Source of the DNA: Bryobacter sp. | GTDB taxonomy: Bacteria > Acidobacteriota > Terriglobia > Bryobacterales > Bryobacteraceae | Assembly: GCA_022843625.1 (NCBI GenBank) | Contig: JALHNH010000005.1 | Coordinates: 62,001 to 126,000, forward strand | Reading direction: 5' to 3' | DNA: 64,000 nt | Shown here: positions 1 to 9,161 of the stretch, piece after piece | How the letters are laid out: each line of letters begins with the position of its first letter | How positions within the stretch are numbered: position 1 is the first letter of the stretch | The notes under the pieces: model-generated | Seen by the model: the letters and a program-made list of their open reading frames with translations, nothing else | The model's database searches: none | Told to the model about the DNA's origin: nothing | Translations under genes and position numbers: made by a program

Positions 1-1
1 C

Positions 2-880
2 GACCGCATCCGTGAGGTTCTCGACCTCAAGGGCGAAGACGCAGAAGATGCAGGGCGAGCTGCTGTAGGTGATCTCAAGGGAGACATCGAATTCGTTGGT
101 GTTGGCTTCGAATACCAGGAAAACACGCCGGTTCTGAAAGATATATCCTTCCATGCAAAGGCTGGTTCCACTACCGCTCTGGTAGGCTCAAGCGGCTCCG
201 GCAAGAGCACTCTGATCAGTCTGGTAATGGATTTTAATGCCCCCAAGAGCGGCAAAATCCTGGTCGACGGCCGAGATCTGGCGGGTCTTAAAATGCGGGA
301 TTATCGCTCCAATCTGGGCGTAGTCTTTCAGGATAATTTTCTCTTCGACGGCACCATCTCCGAGAACATCTCCTTCGCCCAGCCCGGTGCCACCAGAGCC
401 CAGATCGAAGAAGCCTGCCGCGTTGCCAATTGCGCTGAATTTATTGAGCGCTTCGAAAAAGGCTATGACACCGTGGTCGGCGAGCGAGGCGTAAAACTAT
501 CCGGAGGCCAGCGCCAGCGTGTCGCCATCGCCCGCGCGATCCTGGCAGACCCCAAGATTCTCATCCTCGACGAAGCAACCTCAAGCCTCGATAGCGAAAG
601 CGAAGCAATGATCCAGCAGGCGCTCGGACACTTGCGACAGGGCCGAACCACATTCGTCATTGCTCACCGTCTGTCTACGATTCGCTCGGCCGATCAGATT
701 CTGGTGATCGAAGGCGGCGAAATCGTCGAGCGCGGCAATCATTCTACGCTGATGGCATTAGGCGGCCGCTATCGCGATCTGCATGACCGCCAAAATGCTT
801 TCGAGCAAAACCAGTTCATCAACCCCGGAGAAGATTTTACTCTCGCCGCTAGCGCCGACGCTGTGCATGCCGCCAAATAG
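2..880 (+). CDS. ABC exporter ATP-binding domain, C-terminal part (5' end outside window)
   Basis: ATPase half of an exporter-type ABC transporter (MsbA/multidrug/lipid class) that would hydrolyse ATP at the inner membrane. The ORF track starts at an internal Met at 227, but the same frame is open to the window start and contains the Walker A motif GSSGSGKST upstream of that Met, so the gene begins outside the window. Also visible are the Q-loop (VFQDN), the signature LSGGQRQR, Walker B (ILILDEAT), the D-loop (SSLD) and the H-loop (VIAHRLS). The membrane domain must lie upstream. The substrate cannot be told from this part. The gene ends 3 bases before the convergent ADOP permease gene, leaving no room for a separate terminator. 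Confidence 0.93.
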   Translation, partial: DRIREVLDLKGEDAEDAGRAAVGDLKGDIEFVGVGFEYQENTPVLKDISFHAKAGSTTALVGSSGSGKSTLISLVMDFNAPKSGKILVDGRDLAGLKMRDYRSNLGVVFQDNFLFDGTISENISFAQPGATRAQIEEACRVANCAEFIERFEKGYDTVVGERGVKLSGGQRQRVAIARAILADPKILILDEATSSLDSESEAMIQQALGHLRQGRTTFVIAHRLSTIRSADQILVIEGGEIVERGNHSTLMALGGRYRDLHDRQNAFEQNQFINPGEDFTLAASADAVHAAK

Positions 881-883
881 ACT

Positions 884-3412
884 CTAATCGTGCCGTAGCG
901 CTGCGACTGCCTCAATTCGGGTAGCGCGAAGGCTGGGCCACCAGGCTGCAAGAAACGCCACAATCACCAGCACAAATGCACCGCTCAGGATGGCCGCCGG
1001 GCGATTGAGCTCTACTTCAAAGAGCAAGGATTTCAGATACCAGAAAGCCGGATAGCTAGCCGCAAGGCCAAGCGTCAATCCGATCCCGGTCCAACGCATG
1101 GCCTGCCCAAGAATCAGTTGGTGGATCTTACCTCTGCTTGCCCCCAGTGCGATGCGCAAGCCGATCTCACTAGTCCTTCGGTTCACAAGAAAGGCCATGA
1201 CTCCATGCAGCCCAATCGCAGCAAGGAGCAAGCCGGCAACCGCGAAGCTTGCGAAGAGCATGGACTGAAACTTCTGCCTTGCCGTGAGTTCTCCGATCCG
1301 AAAATCCAGAGTTTTGAATTCCACGGGCAAACGGGGATCGAGAGCTAAAACCTCTTTGCGAAGTGCAGCCGCCAGCAATGAGGGCTTTGCGCTGGACTTG
1401 ACCATGAGGTGGGCCGTCTGGCGTCCTTCGCCTCGCCGATTGACTCGGTAAAATTCAGGCTCGTCCTTTCCGCTCAAGCCTGCATTCCGCGCATCTGCCA
1501 CTATCCCCACCACGGGCAAAAATGGGCCGTCAAAGATACGTACGCTCCGCCCTACTGCCTGGCCATTCGGAAAGATTCGAGTTGCCAATTTTTTGCTCAG
1601 TATTACCGCCCCATTCGGTAGATCGAGATCGGCTTCTTCAAAGTCCCGCCCCTCAAGAATGGGAATCTTTAGCATTTCAAGATAGGTTGGGCTTACATCG
1701 CGGTGCACGACCATCCCTCCAGTCGGTGCGCTGGTGTCAATTGGTCGGCCTTGAACCTGGATTTGCGAGGCAATGGCCGTCATCATTCTCCCGAGGGGAG
1801 GGACCGAATCTGTGAGCGCAACCAGTTCGACACCGGGAATCTGGCGAACACGCTCGACCAAATTCTCGAAGAACAAGTATTGCTGATTTCGATCCGGGTA
1901 ACGCTGGCTATGGAGATAGATCGGGGCGGTGAGAATTTGTGCCGACTTGAACCCCATAGGCGCAGAACTGAGCCTCCAAAGACCATCCAGAAAGACGCAG
2001 GCTCCTGCCAGCAGCACAGTGGATAGGGCAATCTGTAACGTTACAAGGACGGGCCGAAGCCGCGATAATCTGCCTTTCGCCATTGAGGAGAAGCTAAAGA
2101 CAATTGCGCACGAAACGCCGACGGCCGCAGTGGCGAGAAGCACTCGCCAGTCCAGGCGTGCTTCTGTCAGTCTGGGTATGCCTTGCGGAGCAAGCCACAC
2201 CAGACCTTTCAAAAGGCCTGCTGCTAGAGCCACGCCCAGGGAAGCGCCAACACCTGAGAGCAGAAGTGATTCGGTCAGAGCCTGTCGCAACAGTCTTGAG
2301 GAACTGGCCCCTATAGCCGCGCGAATGGAAAACTCCCTGCTTCTCGCCCAGGCTCGGGCCAAAAGCAGACTGGCGACATTGGTGCATGCGATCAGCAGCA
2401 GAATCACAACTGAAATCATCAAGAGCCTTGCGGCGAGCCGCGAGTCACGTGTTTGACGATCATGTAAACTGCTCAATCGCAGATTGACTTCTTTTCGAAA
2501 GCGCTCTGGAACTCGAAGCAGTGCTTCCTTGTACAACGGCTGGAATTGGTCTCTGGCCTGAGACAAGTCTTGATCCGGTCGCAACCGGGCGTATCCATTC
2601 AAGAACCACGTGGGCTGCCTCACGTTGCTGTTTGGAGGCCGCAAGCGCATTGTCTGCAATAGATCGACTTGTTGGAGCGTTGGAAACTCAAACGACTTTG
2701 GCAGGACGCCAATTACTCGTAGAGTCACGCGATTGAGTTCAATAGTTTGCCCCAAAATTCCTGGGCTAGCCCCGAATCTCCCGCGCCAGATCGCATCGCT
2801 AATCAGGACAACCCCGGCTGCTTCCGGTACATCATCGGACTCATTGAAGTCACGGCCAAGCTGCGGTTTCAATCCAAACGTGGCCAGGAAGTTTGCCGCC
2901 ACCATTCCGCAGCGCAGACGAACGGGATCCTCAATGGTCAGGTCGCAATCACTGATCCCGCGTGTGGCGGTAAAAGATTCAAATACCTCTTGACTCTTTT
3001 TCCACTCGAAGTAGTCTGTACTCAAAACGAACTCATTGGCCTCGAGAGGAGCTGCCATTCCGATTGAGACCATTCTGTCCGCGTTAGGGTAGGGAAGGCT
3101 TCGAAAGAGGATTCGATCAACTACGGAGAAAACCGCCGTTGCAGCACCTATGCCCAGAGCCAGAGCCAGCAGCGCTGCGAAAGTGAAACCGGGTGTCTTT
3201 AGAAAAGACCGGAAAGCATAGCGGAGGTCCTGGAGGAATTGATCCCACCAGATTGGGATGTGCACAGCGCGTACCGATTCTGAAATCTGTAGCCGATTGC
3301 CGAACTTGCGACGGGCAGACTCCCGGTTCCCGTCATGGTCTGCCCTCAATTGAAGGTGCGATTCCAGTTCATCCTGCCAGTCCTCATTCCAATCCTTCTT
3401 TGGGTCCATCAT
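884..3412 (-). CDS. ADOP-type ABC transporter permease (MacB/FtsX family)
   Basis: Large integral membrane permease of the duplicated orphan permease type common in Acidobacteriota. A short cytoplasmic N-terminal stretch ends in DLRYAFRSFLKTPGFT, followed by TM1 (ALLALALGIGAATAVFS), a periplasmic MacB-like domain, a TM cluster around LLMISVVILLLIACTNVA, a second periplasmic domain, and a C-terminal FtsX domain with three TM segments. Length (about 842 aa) fits the family. No ATPase gene sits next to it, which is usual for this family. The PadR gene stop and this ATG share one base (TGATG); a GTG three bases upstream is also possible, but GAGG lies 8 bases before the ATG at 3412. It is cotranscribed with the PadR repressor. 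Its transported substrate is unknown. Confidence 0.93.
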   Translation of the reverse strand: MMDPKKDWNEDWQDELESHLQLRADHDGNRESARRKFGNRLQISESVRAVHIPIWWDQFLQDLRYAFRSFLKTPGFTFAALLALALGIGAATAVFSVVDRILFRSLPYPNADRMVSIGMAAPLEANEFVLSTDYFEWKKSQEVFESFTATRGISDCDLTIEDPVRLRCGMVAANFLATFGLKPQLGRDFNESDDVPEAAGVVLISDAIWRGRFGASPGILGQTIELNRVTLRVIGVLPKSFEFPTLQQVDLLQTMRLRPPNSNVRQPTWFLNGYARLRPDQDLSQARDQFQPLYKEALLRVPERFRKEVNLRLSSLHDRQTRDSRLAARLLMISVVILLLIACTNVASLLLARAWARSREFSIRAAIGASSSRLLRQALTESLLLSGVGASLGVALAAGLLKGLVWLAPQGIPRLTEARLDWRVLLATAAVGVSCAIVFSFSSMAKGRLSRLRPVLVTLQIALSTVLLAGACVFLDGLWRLSSAPMGFKSAQILTAPIYLHSQRYPDRNQQYLFFENLVERVRQIPGVELVALTDSVPPLGRMMTAIASQIQVQGRPIDTSAPTGGMVVHRDVSPTYLEMLKIPILEGRDFEEADLDLPNGAVILSKKLATRIFPNGQAVGRSVRIFDGPFLPVVGIVADARNAGLSGKDEPEFYRVNRRGEGRQTAHLMVKSSAKPSLLAAALRKEVLALDPRLPVEFKTLDFRIGELTARQKFQSMLFASFAVAGLLLAAIGLHGVMAFLVNRRTSEIGLRIALGASRGKIHQLILGQAMRWTGIGLTLGLAASYPAFWYLKSLLFEVELNRPAAILSGAFVLVIVAFLAAWWPSLRATRIEAVAALRHD

Positions 3413-3717
3413 CACGCGTACCTCAACAGTCTGGCGACGCCTTTGGATGTCTGCTGCCAGGTCTCTTCCACTTGCCGCAAACGAAGCTTTCCAGTCGCGG
3501 TCAGGCTATAGAACTTGGCTCGCCGTGAGTTCTCGGTTACACCCCATTGGCTGCTCAACAATTCTTCACGCTCCAGGCGATGGAGCGCTGGATAAAGTGA
3601 GCCTTCCTCCACCGAAAGTAGGCCTCCGGTGGCTTCTTCAATGTGTAAGGTGATCCCGAAGCCATGGTTGGCTCCTCGGGAAAGTGTTTTGAGGATCAAC
3701 AGCTCGAGTGGTGGCAT
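3412..3717 (-). CDS. PadR family transcriptional repressor
   Basis: A 101-residue winged-helix regulator of the short PadR type. The N-terminus (PPLELLILKTLSRGANHGFGI) and the central EGSLYPALHRLEREELL are classic PadR DNA-binding features, and the C-terminal part (YSLTATGKLRLRQVEETW) fits the dimerisation helix region. It is the first gene of a two-gene operon with the downstream ADOP permease, a standard acidobacterial pairing in which PadR controls its own operon. A palindrome about 25 bases upstream of its start is the likely operator. The inducer is unknown. Confidence 0.95.
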   Translation of the reverse strand: MPPLELLILKTLSRGANHGFGITLHIEEATGGLLSVEEGSLYPALHRLEREELLSSQWGVTENSRRAKFYSLTATGKLRLRQVEETWQQTSKGVARLLRYA

Positions 3718-3741
3718 GAGGCTTCTTCTCCTTTAGATGGC

Positions 3742-3761
3742 TACCCTAGGTATCTAGGGTA
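3742..3761 (-). promoter_or_regulatory. Palindromic operator, probably for the PadR repressor
   Basis: TACCCTAGGTATCTAGGGTA is a 20-base inverted repeat in which only the two positions flanking the centre fail to match, giving 18 of 20 symmetrical bases. It lies just upstream of the PadR start, in the short gap between padR and glgC. PadR dimers bind such palindromes, so autoregulation of the PadR-ADOP operon is the natural reading. Binding itself is inferred. Confidence 0.7.
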
Positions 3762-3808
3762 GAAGTCTAAGGGAGGCTCTGCTTCAAGTCAAGAATAGAT
3801 TTTGCCGC

Positions 3809-5017
3809 TTAGGCAGCAATCACAGTGATGCCGCTCTCGGTTACTGTATAGCCGGCAGCCCGGTCAGCTGCGGCGTCAAAGCCAGCCCGAGTGCCTTCCG
3901 GCAGCTTTACGTTCGGACAAACGATGACTCGTTTCAAGTGGCAATGGCGGCCAATTTCAGCATTCAAAAGCAAAATCGAATCATCCACCGCCGAATACGA
4001 ATTCACCCGAACCCCAGGTGAAATAACGGATTTCTGAACTCGTGCCCCAGAAATAATCACCCCCGGTGCGACGATGGAATCGATCGCCACTCCCATGCGA
4101 TTGCCCTCCTGTGCGAAAACAAACTTGGCCGGTGGATACATCGGCGGGTTGGTGCGGATCGGCCAGGCCTTGTCGTAAAGGTTGAACTCCGGTATCACCG
4201 ACACCAGATCGAGATTGGCATCGTAATAAGCGTCCAGCGTGCCGACATCCCGCCAATATCGCACCTTCTTGGCGTTGAGATCGTGAAAATCGTAAGCCGT
4301 AACTTTGTGCGCCTGAATCAGCCTGGGTAGAATGTCCTTGCCAAAATCATGCGAGGAATCTGGATCTGAGGCGTCGGTACGAAGAGCATCCAGCAGGATC
4401 TGCGTGTTGAACAGATAGATACCCATCGATGCCGACACCATCGTTGGATCAAAGGGCGACCGCGCCGGATTCCCGTGCTGCGGCTTTTCCTCAAACCCTA
4501 CAATTCGGTATGACGAGTCAATCTGAGCAACTCCGAAACGGCCAGATTCCTCCGGCGGAATCTGAATTGTCGCAATTGTAATATCAGCCTGCTGCTGTTT
4601 ATGCCAATCACTCATTTCGCCATAATTCATTTTGTAAATATGATCGGCTGAAAGTATAAGTACCATGTCTGGTGCCTCTGCTTCAATCGACTCGATGTTT
4701 TGATAAACAGCGTCAGCCGTTCCTAAGTACCAATCGTCGTGCATACGCTTCATCGGAGGCATCGTTTCGATGAACTCCCCAATCTCGCCCGAAAAGATCG
4801 ACCATCCATCCCGAATGTGTCGGGTAAGATCCAGACTCTTGTACTGGGTCATGACAAAAACTCTGCGAAGGCCTGAATTCAGGCAGTTGGAGAGTGTGAA
4901 GTCGATGATTCTATAGATGCCGCCGAATGGGACAGCCGGCTTTGCGGTGTGCAGCGTCAGCGGCGATAATCGTTCGCCTGCCCCACCAGCCAATAGGATC
5001 GCCAGTACCTTTTCCAT
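3809..5017 (-). CDS. glgC: Glucose-1-phosphate adenylyltransferase (ADP-glucose pyrophosphorylase)
   Basis: Makes ADP-glucose from glucose-1-phosphate and ATP, the committed step of bacterial glycogen synthesis, in the cytoplasm. The N-terminal nucleotide-binding motif LAGGAGERLSPLTLHTAKPA, the substrate-site region ILSADHIYKMNY and the later FEEKP are visible. A C-terminal left-handed beta-helix region follows (VAPGVIISGARVQKSVISPG), typical of GlgC. At 402 aa the length is normal. It stands alone: no glgA or glgB is adjacent, and the upstream gene lies about 37 bases away on the same strand. Function is confident from the family; allosteric behaviour cannot be read from the sequence. Confidence 0.97.
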   Translation of the reverse strand: MEKVLAILLAGGAGERLSPLTLHTAKPAVPFGGIYRIIDFTLSNCLNSGLRRVFVMTQYKSLDLTRHIRDGWSIFSGEIGEFIETMPPMKRMHDDWYLGTADAVYQNIESIEAEAPDMVLILSADHIYKMNYGEMSDWHKQQQADITIATIQIPPEESGRFGVAQIDSSYRIVGFEEKPQHGNPARSPFDPTMVSASMGIYLFNTQILLDALRTDASDPDSSHDFGKDILPRLIQAHKVTAYDFHDLNAKKVRYWRDVGTLDAYYDANLDLVSVIPEFNLYDKAWPIRTNPPMYPPAKFVFAQEGNRMGVAIDSIVAPGVIISGARVQKSVISPGVRVNSYSAVDDSILLLNAEIGRHCHLKRVIVCPNVKLPEGTRAGFDAAADRAAGYTVTESGITVIAA

Positions 5018-5054
5018 ACTCTAGGTACAAGCATATCTAATAAATTAGAAAAAG

Positions 5055-7040
5055 TTAACGGCTTGACTTCGCGATTACATAAATTAACAGGATAACCATG
5101 ATGATGATGACTACGTTACCGGCAATCACCCATGGACTTATCCCCTTAAGGAAACCTGCTTTAGGAGCAGGTGCTGGGGCAGCTTGTGGTGCTGCGGCTG
5201 GTGCCGCTGTTGAATTGGCAGGTGCAGCAGCTTGGGAAAACAAGGGTGCTGGAGCCGCCGCCGGTGCATTTGATTGCGGTACCGGGACACCTACGGCGGG
5301 CGCAGAGGCCACCGGTGGCGCCTGCATCATCCGGGTAAAGTCCCCCGGGCCTGCGGCAACAGGCGGAGCTGCACTGTGTTGTTGCGGTGGCGGAGGAGGT
5401 GCCTTAAAAAATGCAGTGGCACCGTCGGGGCTCGAGAGCGCGTTGGGATTCATGGCGCCTCCCCCCGATGACAATGGGCCGGCTGATGGTGGGGCAACTT
5501 CCGGCGAGGCTGATGGCGCGCTGCCAGATCCGAAGCCAGGCAGGTTGTCCAGTGAAAATCGATCCCCACCAATAGATTGTGGGCGTATGGACGGAGCGCT
5601 CAGGCCCTGACCAGACACTGAAGGACCATACATTTGTCCTTCGCTAAACGTGGGTGTTCCCATACTTGGGCCGGAAATCTGGCCCGAGGCGGAAATGGAA
5701 GGGCCGCTCATTCCGCTCATTCCTGCCGAAGGTGCCTGGAAGCTGGGGCCACTCAAAGACGGCTTGTGAAACGAAGGCGCATCTACAAAATTTGATAACG
5801 GATTTGCCGCGCCGCCAGGCGACGCAGCCGGCGGTGGTGGTGGAGTCGCCCCCCGTTGTCCTGCCCCAAATTGCTGTGGTGCCCCAGATTGTTGTGGCGC
5901 CCCAGATTGTTGCGGTGCTCCAAAAGATTGAGGAGCCCCAAAAGGTTGAGGAGCCTGAGGAGCCGCGGTACTCCCTCCGAAGCTCGGCGTCTGCAAAAGC
6001 CTGGTAAAGTCTCCGGGCGCATTTGCTGCGGGAGGTGGAGGAGGAGGTGGCGCGTTCGATGGCAGCACGCTCGACGGCTCGACCGCCTTGAACATCCGTG
6101 TAAATTCTCCCACCTGTTGTGAAGGTGGCGGTGCAATTGGATTCGTAATCGGATTTATCGGAGCAGGCGTGTGTTGCATCAGCGGCGACTGAAACATCCG
6201 GTTGAATTCATCGACATCTGGATTCCCCGAAGGGGGCGCTTGCGGAGCGGGAGGAAATAGAGAATCCAGCGGTGTTGCTGCGGGAGCAGCCGCTGGAGGC
6301 GGCGGCATGTAGCTCGGCATCTGACTCGTGCTGGCGGCTGGATTCGGCTGGCTTGCCTTGAACATCCGTGTAAATTCCCCAGCAACTTCAGCTGCCGGAG
6401 GAGGCGCTCCTGTAACAGGTGCTGGCGGGGGTGGTGCCGCCGGAGCCTTGAACATGCGTGTAAACTCACCCGGTTCCTGGCTGGCCACAGGGGCGACTGG
6501 CGGTGGAGCAACTGGTGGTGGCGCAACAGGCGGTGGCGCAACAGGCGGTGGCGCAACAGGCAGTGGCGCAACAGGCAGATCCGCCGTTGGCGGCATCAAC
6601 GTTGGCCCTCCCGCAATGGGTGCCTGCATCGCAGGCATCATCATCGTCGCAGCGTCTGCCAGCGGAACTCCTGCTGGTGGCGGCGGGGGCGGTGCAGACA
6701 TTCCCTCAAATTTAAAAGCACCGGCTCTTTGCATCGGATCGGGTGTTTTCGCCTGACCCAGGCTTTGTAACCAGTCACTCAAACTAGCCCCTGCAGGCAA
6801 GGGGCGAGTGACCACATAAGCCTTGGATCCTTCACGCACCACCTCAAGAATCGGTTTCTCGCCGAAACTGGCCGCTGCTGAATACTGCTTCTGCGCCATG
6901 GCAAATAGCTCGTGCGCATCGGTGCGAATAATGTGGATCCACACTTCCTCACCAGTCATTTTCATTACGGCTTTGTAGGAAAGCGCTTCAGCCGAATCGG
7001 CGATGGGTGCAACAAGTTGGTATGTGGACTCGAAGGACAT
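5055..7040 (-). CDS. Proline-rich membrane-anchored protein with repeated GEFTRMF motifs, T6SS-linked
   Basis: Not a family with a known function. The track start (GTG at 7052) is replaced by ATG 7040, which has GGTGGAG seven bases upstream, giving 661 aa. Residues 1-95 look globular and faintly recall a protein-kinase N-lobe (SYKAVMKMTGEEVWIHII, then AYVVTRPLPAG). About 530 residues of Pro/Ala/Gln-rich low-complexity sequence follow, holding six short motifs: GEFTRMFKAP, GEFTRMFKAS, DEFNRMFQSP, GEFTRMFKAV, GDFTRLLQTP and GDFTRMMQAP. A single C-terminal TM helix (WVIAGNVVIIIMVILLIYVIA) ends the protein, which suggests a tail-anchored cytoplasmic protein. It is divergent from tssK with a 55-base shared promoter region, so a role with the type VI apparatus or its kinase is likely but unproven. 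Confidence 0.85.
   Translation of the reverse strand: MSFESTYQLVAPIADSAEALSYKAVMKMTGEEVWIHIIRTDAHELFAMAQKQYSAAASFGEKPILEVVREGSKAYVVTRPLPAGASLSDWLQSLGQAKTPDPMQRAGAFKFEGMSAPPPPPPAGVPLADAATMMMPAMQAPIAGGPTLMPPTADLPVAPLPVAPPPVAPPPVAPPPVAPPPVAPVASQEPGEFTRMFKAPAAPPPPAPVTGAPPPAAEVAGEFTRMFKASQPNPAASTSQMPSYMPPPPAAAPAATPLDSLFPPAPQAPPSGNPDVDEFNRMFQSPLMQHTPAPINPITNPIAPPPSQQVGEFTRMFKAVEPSSVLPSNAPPPPPPPAANAPGDFTRLLQTPSFGGSTAAPQAPQPFGAPQSFGAPQQSGAPQQSGAPQQFGAGQRGATPPPPPAASPGGAANPLSNFVDAPSFHKPSLSGPSFQAPSAGMSGMSGPSISASGQISGPSMGTPTFSEGQMYGPSVSGQGLSAPSIRPQSIGGDRFSLDNLPGFGSGSAPSASPEVAPPSAGPLSSGGGAMNPNALSSPDGATAFFKAPPPPPQQHSAAPPVAAGPGDFTRMMQAPPVASAPAVGVPVPQSNAPAAAPAPLFSQAAAPANSTAAPAAAPQAAPAPAPKAGFLKGISPWVIAGNVVIIIMVILLIYVIAKSSR
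5866..5945 (-). repeat. 18-base tandem repeats coding SGAPQQ/FGAPQQ
   Basis: Roughly four imperfect 18-base units around CCCCAGATTGTTGTGGCG lie inside the proline-rich gene and encode repeated Gly-Ala-Pro-Gln-Gln-Ser/Phe. They are in frame, so unit number can change without breaking the gene. This is probably just low-complexity linker expansion. Confidence 0.65.
6492..6575 (-). repeat. 15-base tandem repeats coding PPVAP
   Basis: Five to six near-identical 15-base units (GGCGGTGGCGCAACA) lie in tandem inside the proline-rich gene and encode PPVAP repeats on the minus strand. The units are almost identical at the DNA level, which implies recent slippage or expansion. Copy number is likely to differ between strains. 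Confidence 0.8.
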
Positions 7041-7095
7041 GGTTATCTCCACCTATAAATTCGTGCCTTTATGATAGCCTGAGATCTCACTGGCG

Positions 7096-8427
7096 ATGAA
7101 GCAACTTTCTCGTGTCGTTTGGTCCGAAGGAATGCATTTGGCGCCTCATCATTTTCAGGCCCAAAAACGCTATTTCGAAGATCTGATCGACTTCACTTCG
7201 CAATCTCTGAACTACTCTGCCTTCGGCTTTGCCGGGATCGAGTGGAGTGAAGAGGCGTTGAAAAACGGTCGGATCGAACTTTTGCATGCCCGTGGCTTCA
7301 TGCCCGACGGTCTCGCTTTCGTCATGCCCGAATCAGACCAGTTGCCCGAAAGCAGGCCCGTAGCTGATCTGATGAGCCCCGTGGCACGTTTCGCCACCAT
7401 TCATCTCACCTTGCCCTCGTACAACCCGGGTGGGGCCAATTGCACCGACGAAACCACTCGCTTCGCCCCCGACGAGCGTAAACTCGTCGACGAAAACGGC
7501 GGCACCGAAGAGCGAGACGTCACCTTGGGCCACAAGAATTTCCGCCTGCTCCTCGATTCCGAACTGACTCCCAATCTGACCTCGATTCCAATTGGCCGCG
7601 TCATGCGCGACGGGGCAGGCAACCTGGTCCTCGATCCCGACTTCATTCCACCACTGGTCACGATTCAGGGCTCCAGAAGATTGATGGTGATGCTCAACCG
7701 GCTTGTAGAAATCCTGTCGTCTAAAGGCGCGGCCCTTCGTCCAGAAAGGGCCAGCGCCAAACTCGGCGGTATGAGCCAACGCGATGTCGCCAGCTTCTGG
7801 TATCTCCATTGCATCAACTCGGCCATCGCCGACCTTAAGCACACCTTAGAGGTGAAAAAGGGCCATCCTGAAGAACTTTACCGCCACTTGCTCAAGCTCG
7901 GTGGTGCCCTTTGTACTTTCAATCTAAAGAAAGATCCATCGGATCTTCCTCTTTATGATCATCTGCAGCCAGAACGATGCTTTCCTCAACTGGATGCCCA
8001 CATTCGCGAAGCGCTCGAAACGATTCTTCCTTCCAGTGCAATGCAAATTCCTCTCAAGTTGTACGCACCTTACTTGTATGAGGGGGCAATCGCCGACGAA
8101 CGCTGCCTTGCCAAATCACGCTGGATTCTTGGCGTCCGTGCCCAAACCGCTGAAAGCGTCATCATTATGCGCGTTCCCCAGTTGGTAAAGGTTTGCTCAC
8201 GCGACTTTGTAGAAAGACTGGTTCAGGGCGCGCACCCGGGGTTGGAGTTATTGCACATGCCAATCCCTCCCTCAGAGATCCAGATTAAGACGGAGATGCA
8301 GTACTTCGCCATTTCCCGTGTTGGGCCGTGCTGGCAGCAGATCGCAAAGATTAAGCAGGCGGGCGTTTATGTGCCGGGAGAGTTTCCGGCTCCGGAAGTG
8401 GAACTGATCGTAATTCTTGAGGCATAA
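7096..8427 (+). CDS. tssK: Type VI secretion baseplate subunit TssK
   Basis: Trimeric baseplate protein that links the type VI sheath/baseplate to the TssJLM membrane complex. The N-terminal signature VVWSEGMHLAPHHFQAQ is diagnostic of TssK (ImpJ/VasE). At 443 aa it has normal family length, with a C-terminal head region that would contact the TssL cytoplasmic domain. The ATG at 7096 lies 55 bases from the divergent GEFTRMF gene. Its stop codon overlaps the ribosome-binding site of tssL, showing translational coupling. There is no tssJ upstream, although tssJKLM is a common order, and no sheath, Hcp, VgrG or ClpV gene is in the window. Confidence 0.96.
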   Translation: MKQLSRVVWSEGMHLAPHHFQAQKRYFEDLIDFTSQSLNYSAFGFAGIEWSEEALKNGRIELLHARGFMPDGLAFVMPESDQLPESRPVADLMSPVARFATIHLTLPSYNPGGANCTDETTRFAPDERKLVDENGGTEERDVTLGHKNFRLLLDSELTPNLTSIPIGRVMRDGAGNLVLDPDFIPPLVTIQGSRRLMVMLNRLVEILSSKGAALRPERASAKLGGMSQRDVASFWYLHCINSAIADLKHTLEVKKGHPEELYRHLLKLGGALCTFNLKKDPSDLPLYDHLQPERCFPQLDAHIREALETILPSSAMQIPLKLYAPYLYEGAIADERCLAKSRWILGVRAQTAESVIIMRVPQLVKVCSRDFVERLVQGAHPGLELLHMPIPPSEIQIKTEMQYFAISRVGPCWQQIAKIKQAGVYVPGEFPAPEVELIVILEA

Positions 8428-8437
8428 GGAGGGATTC

Positions 8438-9145
8438 TTGCAAACTCCAGGTTTGATGGAACGAGAAACGCTGGCGGTCATCTTTCAGGAACCGCTGACA
8501 GCTGTAGTGCGGGTTTGGGCCAATCCACAGATGACCCAGGATCCCTACGGCTTGCGCGAAAGCATGAAGACTGCGCTGAAGACGTCTATCGAGGATGCCA
8601 GACGCAAAACCTTTTCCGAGGAAGAGACCAAGCTGGCAATGTTCGCCATCGTGGCCTTTCTCGATGAAACGATTCTGACCCAGAATCAGCCTGCCTTCGC
8701 CGATTGGCGGCGCAAGCCTCTTCAGGAAGAACTCTTTGGCGTTCACATCGCCGGCGAGATTTTCTTCCAGAATCTCGAAAACATCATTCGCCAGCCCGAT
8801 AGCCTTCCCAACTCGGATTTGCTCGAACTTTACGCCCTCTGCATCAGCCTTGGCTTTCAGGGTCGCTACAGCGCTGGCGGCCGTGCGGAGTTGAAGCGGA
8901 TCGTCGATGCCTGCATGGACAAATGCCGCCGCATCCGCGGTGCCATGCCACCTCTGTCACCCTCCGGCGCGCTGCCCTTCACCGACGCGGCATTGGCCGT
9001 AAGCGACCCTTGGTTCCAACGCATGGTGATGATTGGTGGCGGGCTCTGCGCCATCGCTGTTGTCGCTTTTGTCGTCTACAAATTGATGCTTGGTTCCGGC
9101 GCAGATGAATTGCGCTCCATCGCCCAAGAAATGACTCGCAGGTAA
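8438..9145 (+). CDS. tssL: Type VI secretion membrane-complex protein TssL (DotU/ImpK)
   Basis: Inner-membrane partner of TssM in the type VI trans-envelope complex. The N-terminal cytoplasmic helical domain carries the family pattern around FAIVAFLDETILT and LLELYALCISLGFQGRY. The single C-terminal TM helix (MVMIGGGLCAIAVVAFVVYKL, about residues 195-215) gives the usual tail-anchored topology. There is no OmpA/peptidoglycan-binding extension. The track start at 8417 is a TTG inside tssK; the TTG at 8438 is preferred because AAGGAGG lies 5 bases before it, though ATG 8456 is possible. The product is about 235 aa. It sits between tssK and tssM with very short gaps. Confidence 0.94.
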   Translation: MQTPGLMERETLAVIFQEPLTAVVRVWANPQMTQDPYGLRESMKTALKTSIEDARRKTFSEEETKLAMFAIVAFLDETILTQNQPAFADWRRKPLQEELFGVHIAGEIFFQNLENIIRQPDSLPNSDLLELYALCISLGFQGRYSAGGRAELKRIVDACMDKCRRIRGAMPPLSPSGALPFTDAALAVSDPWFQRMVMIGGGLCAIAVVAFVVYKLMLGSGADELRSIAQEMTRR

Positions 9146-9161
9146 TTCGGAGACACTCTAT

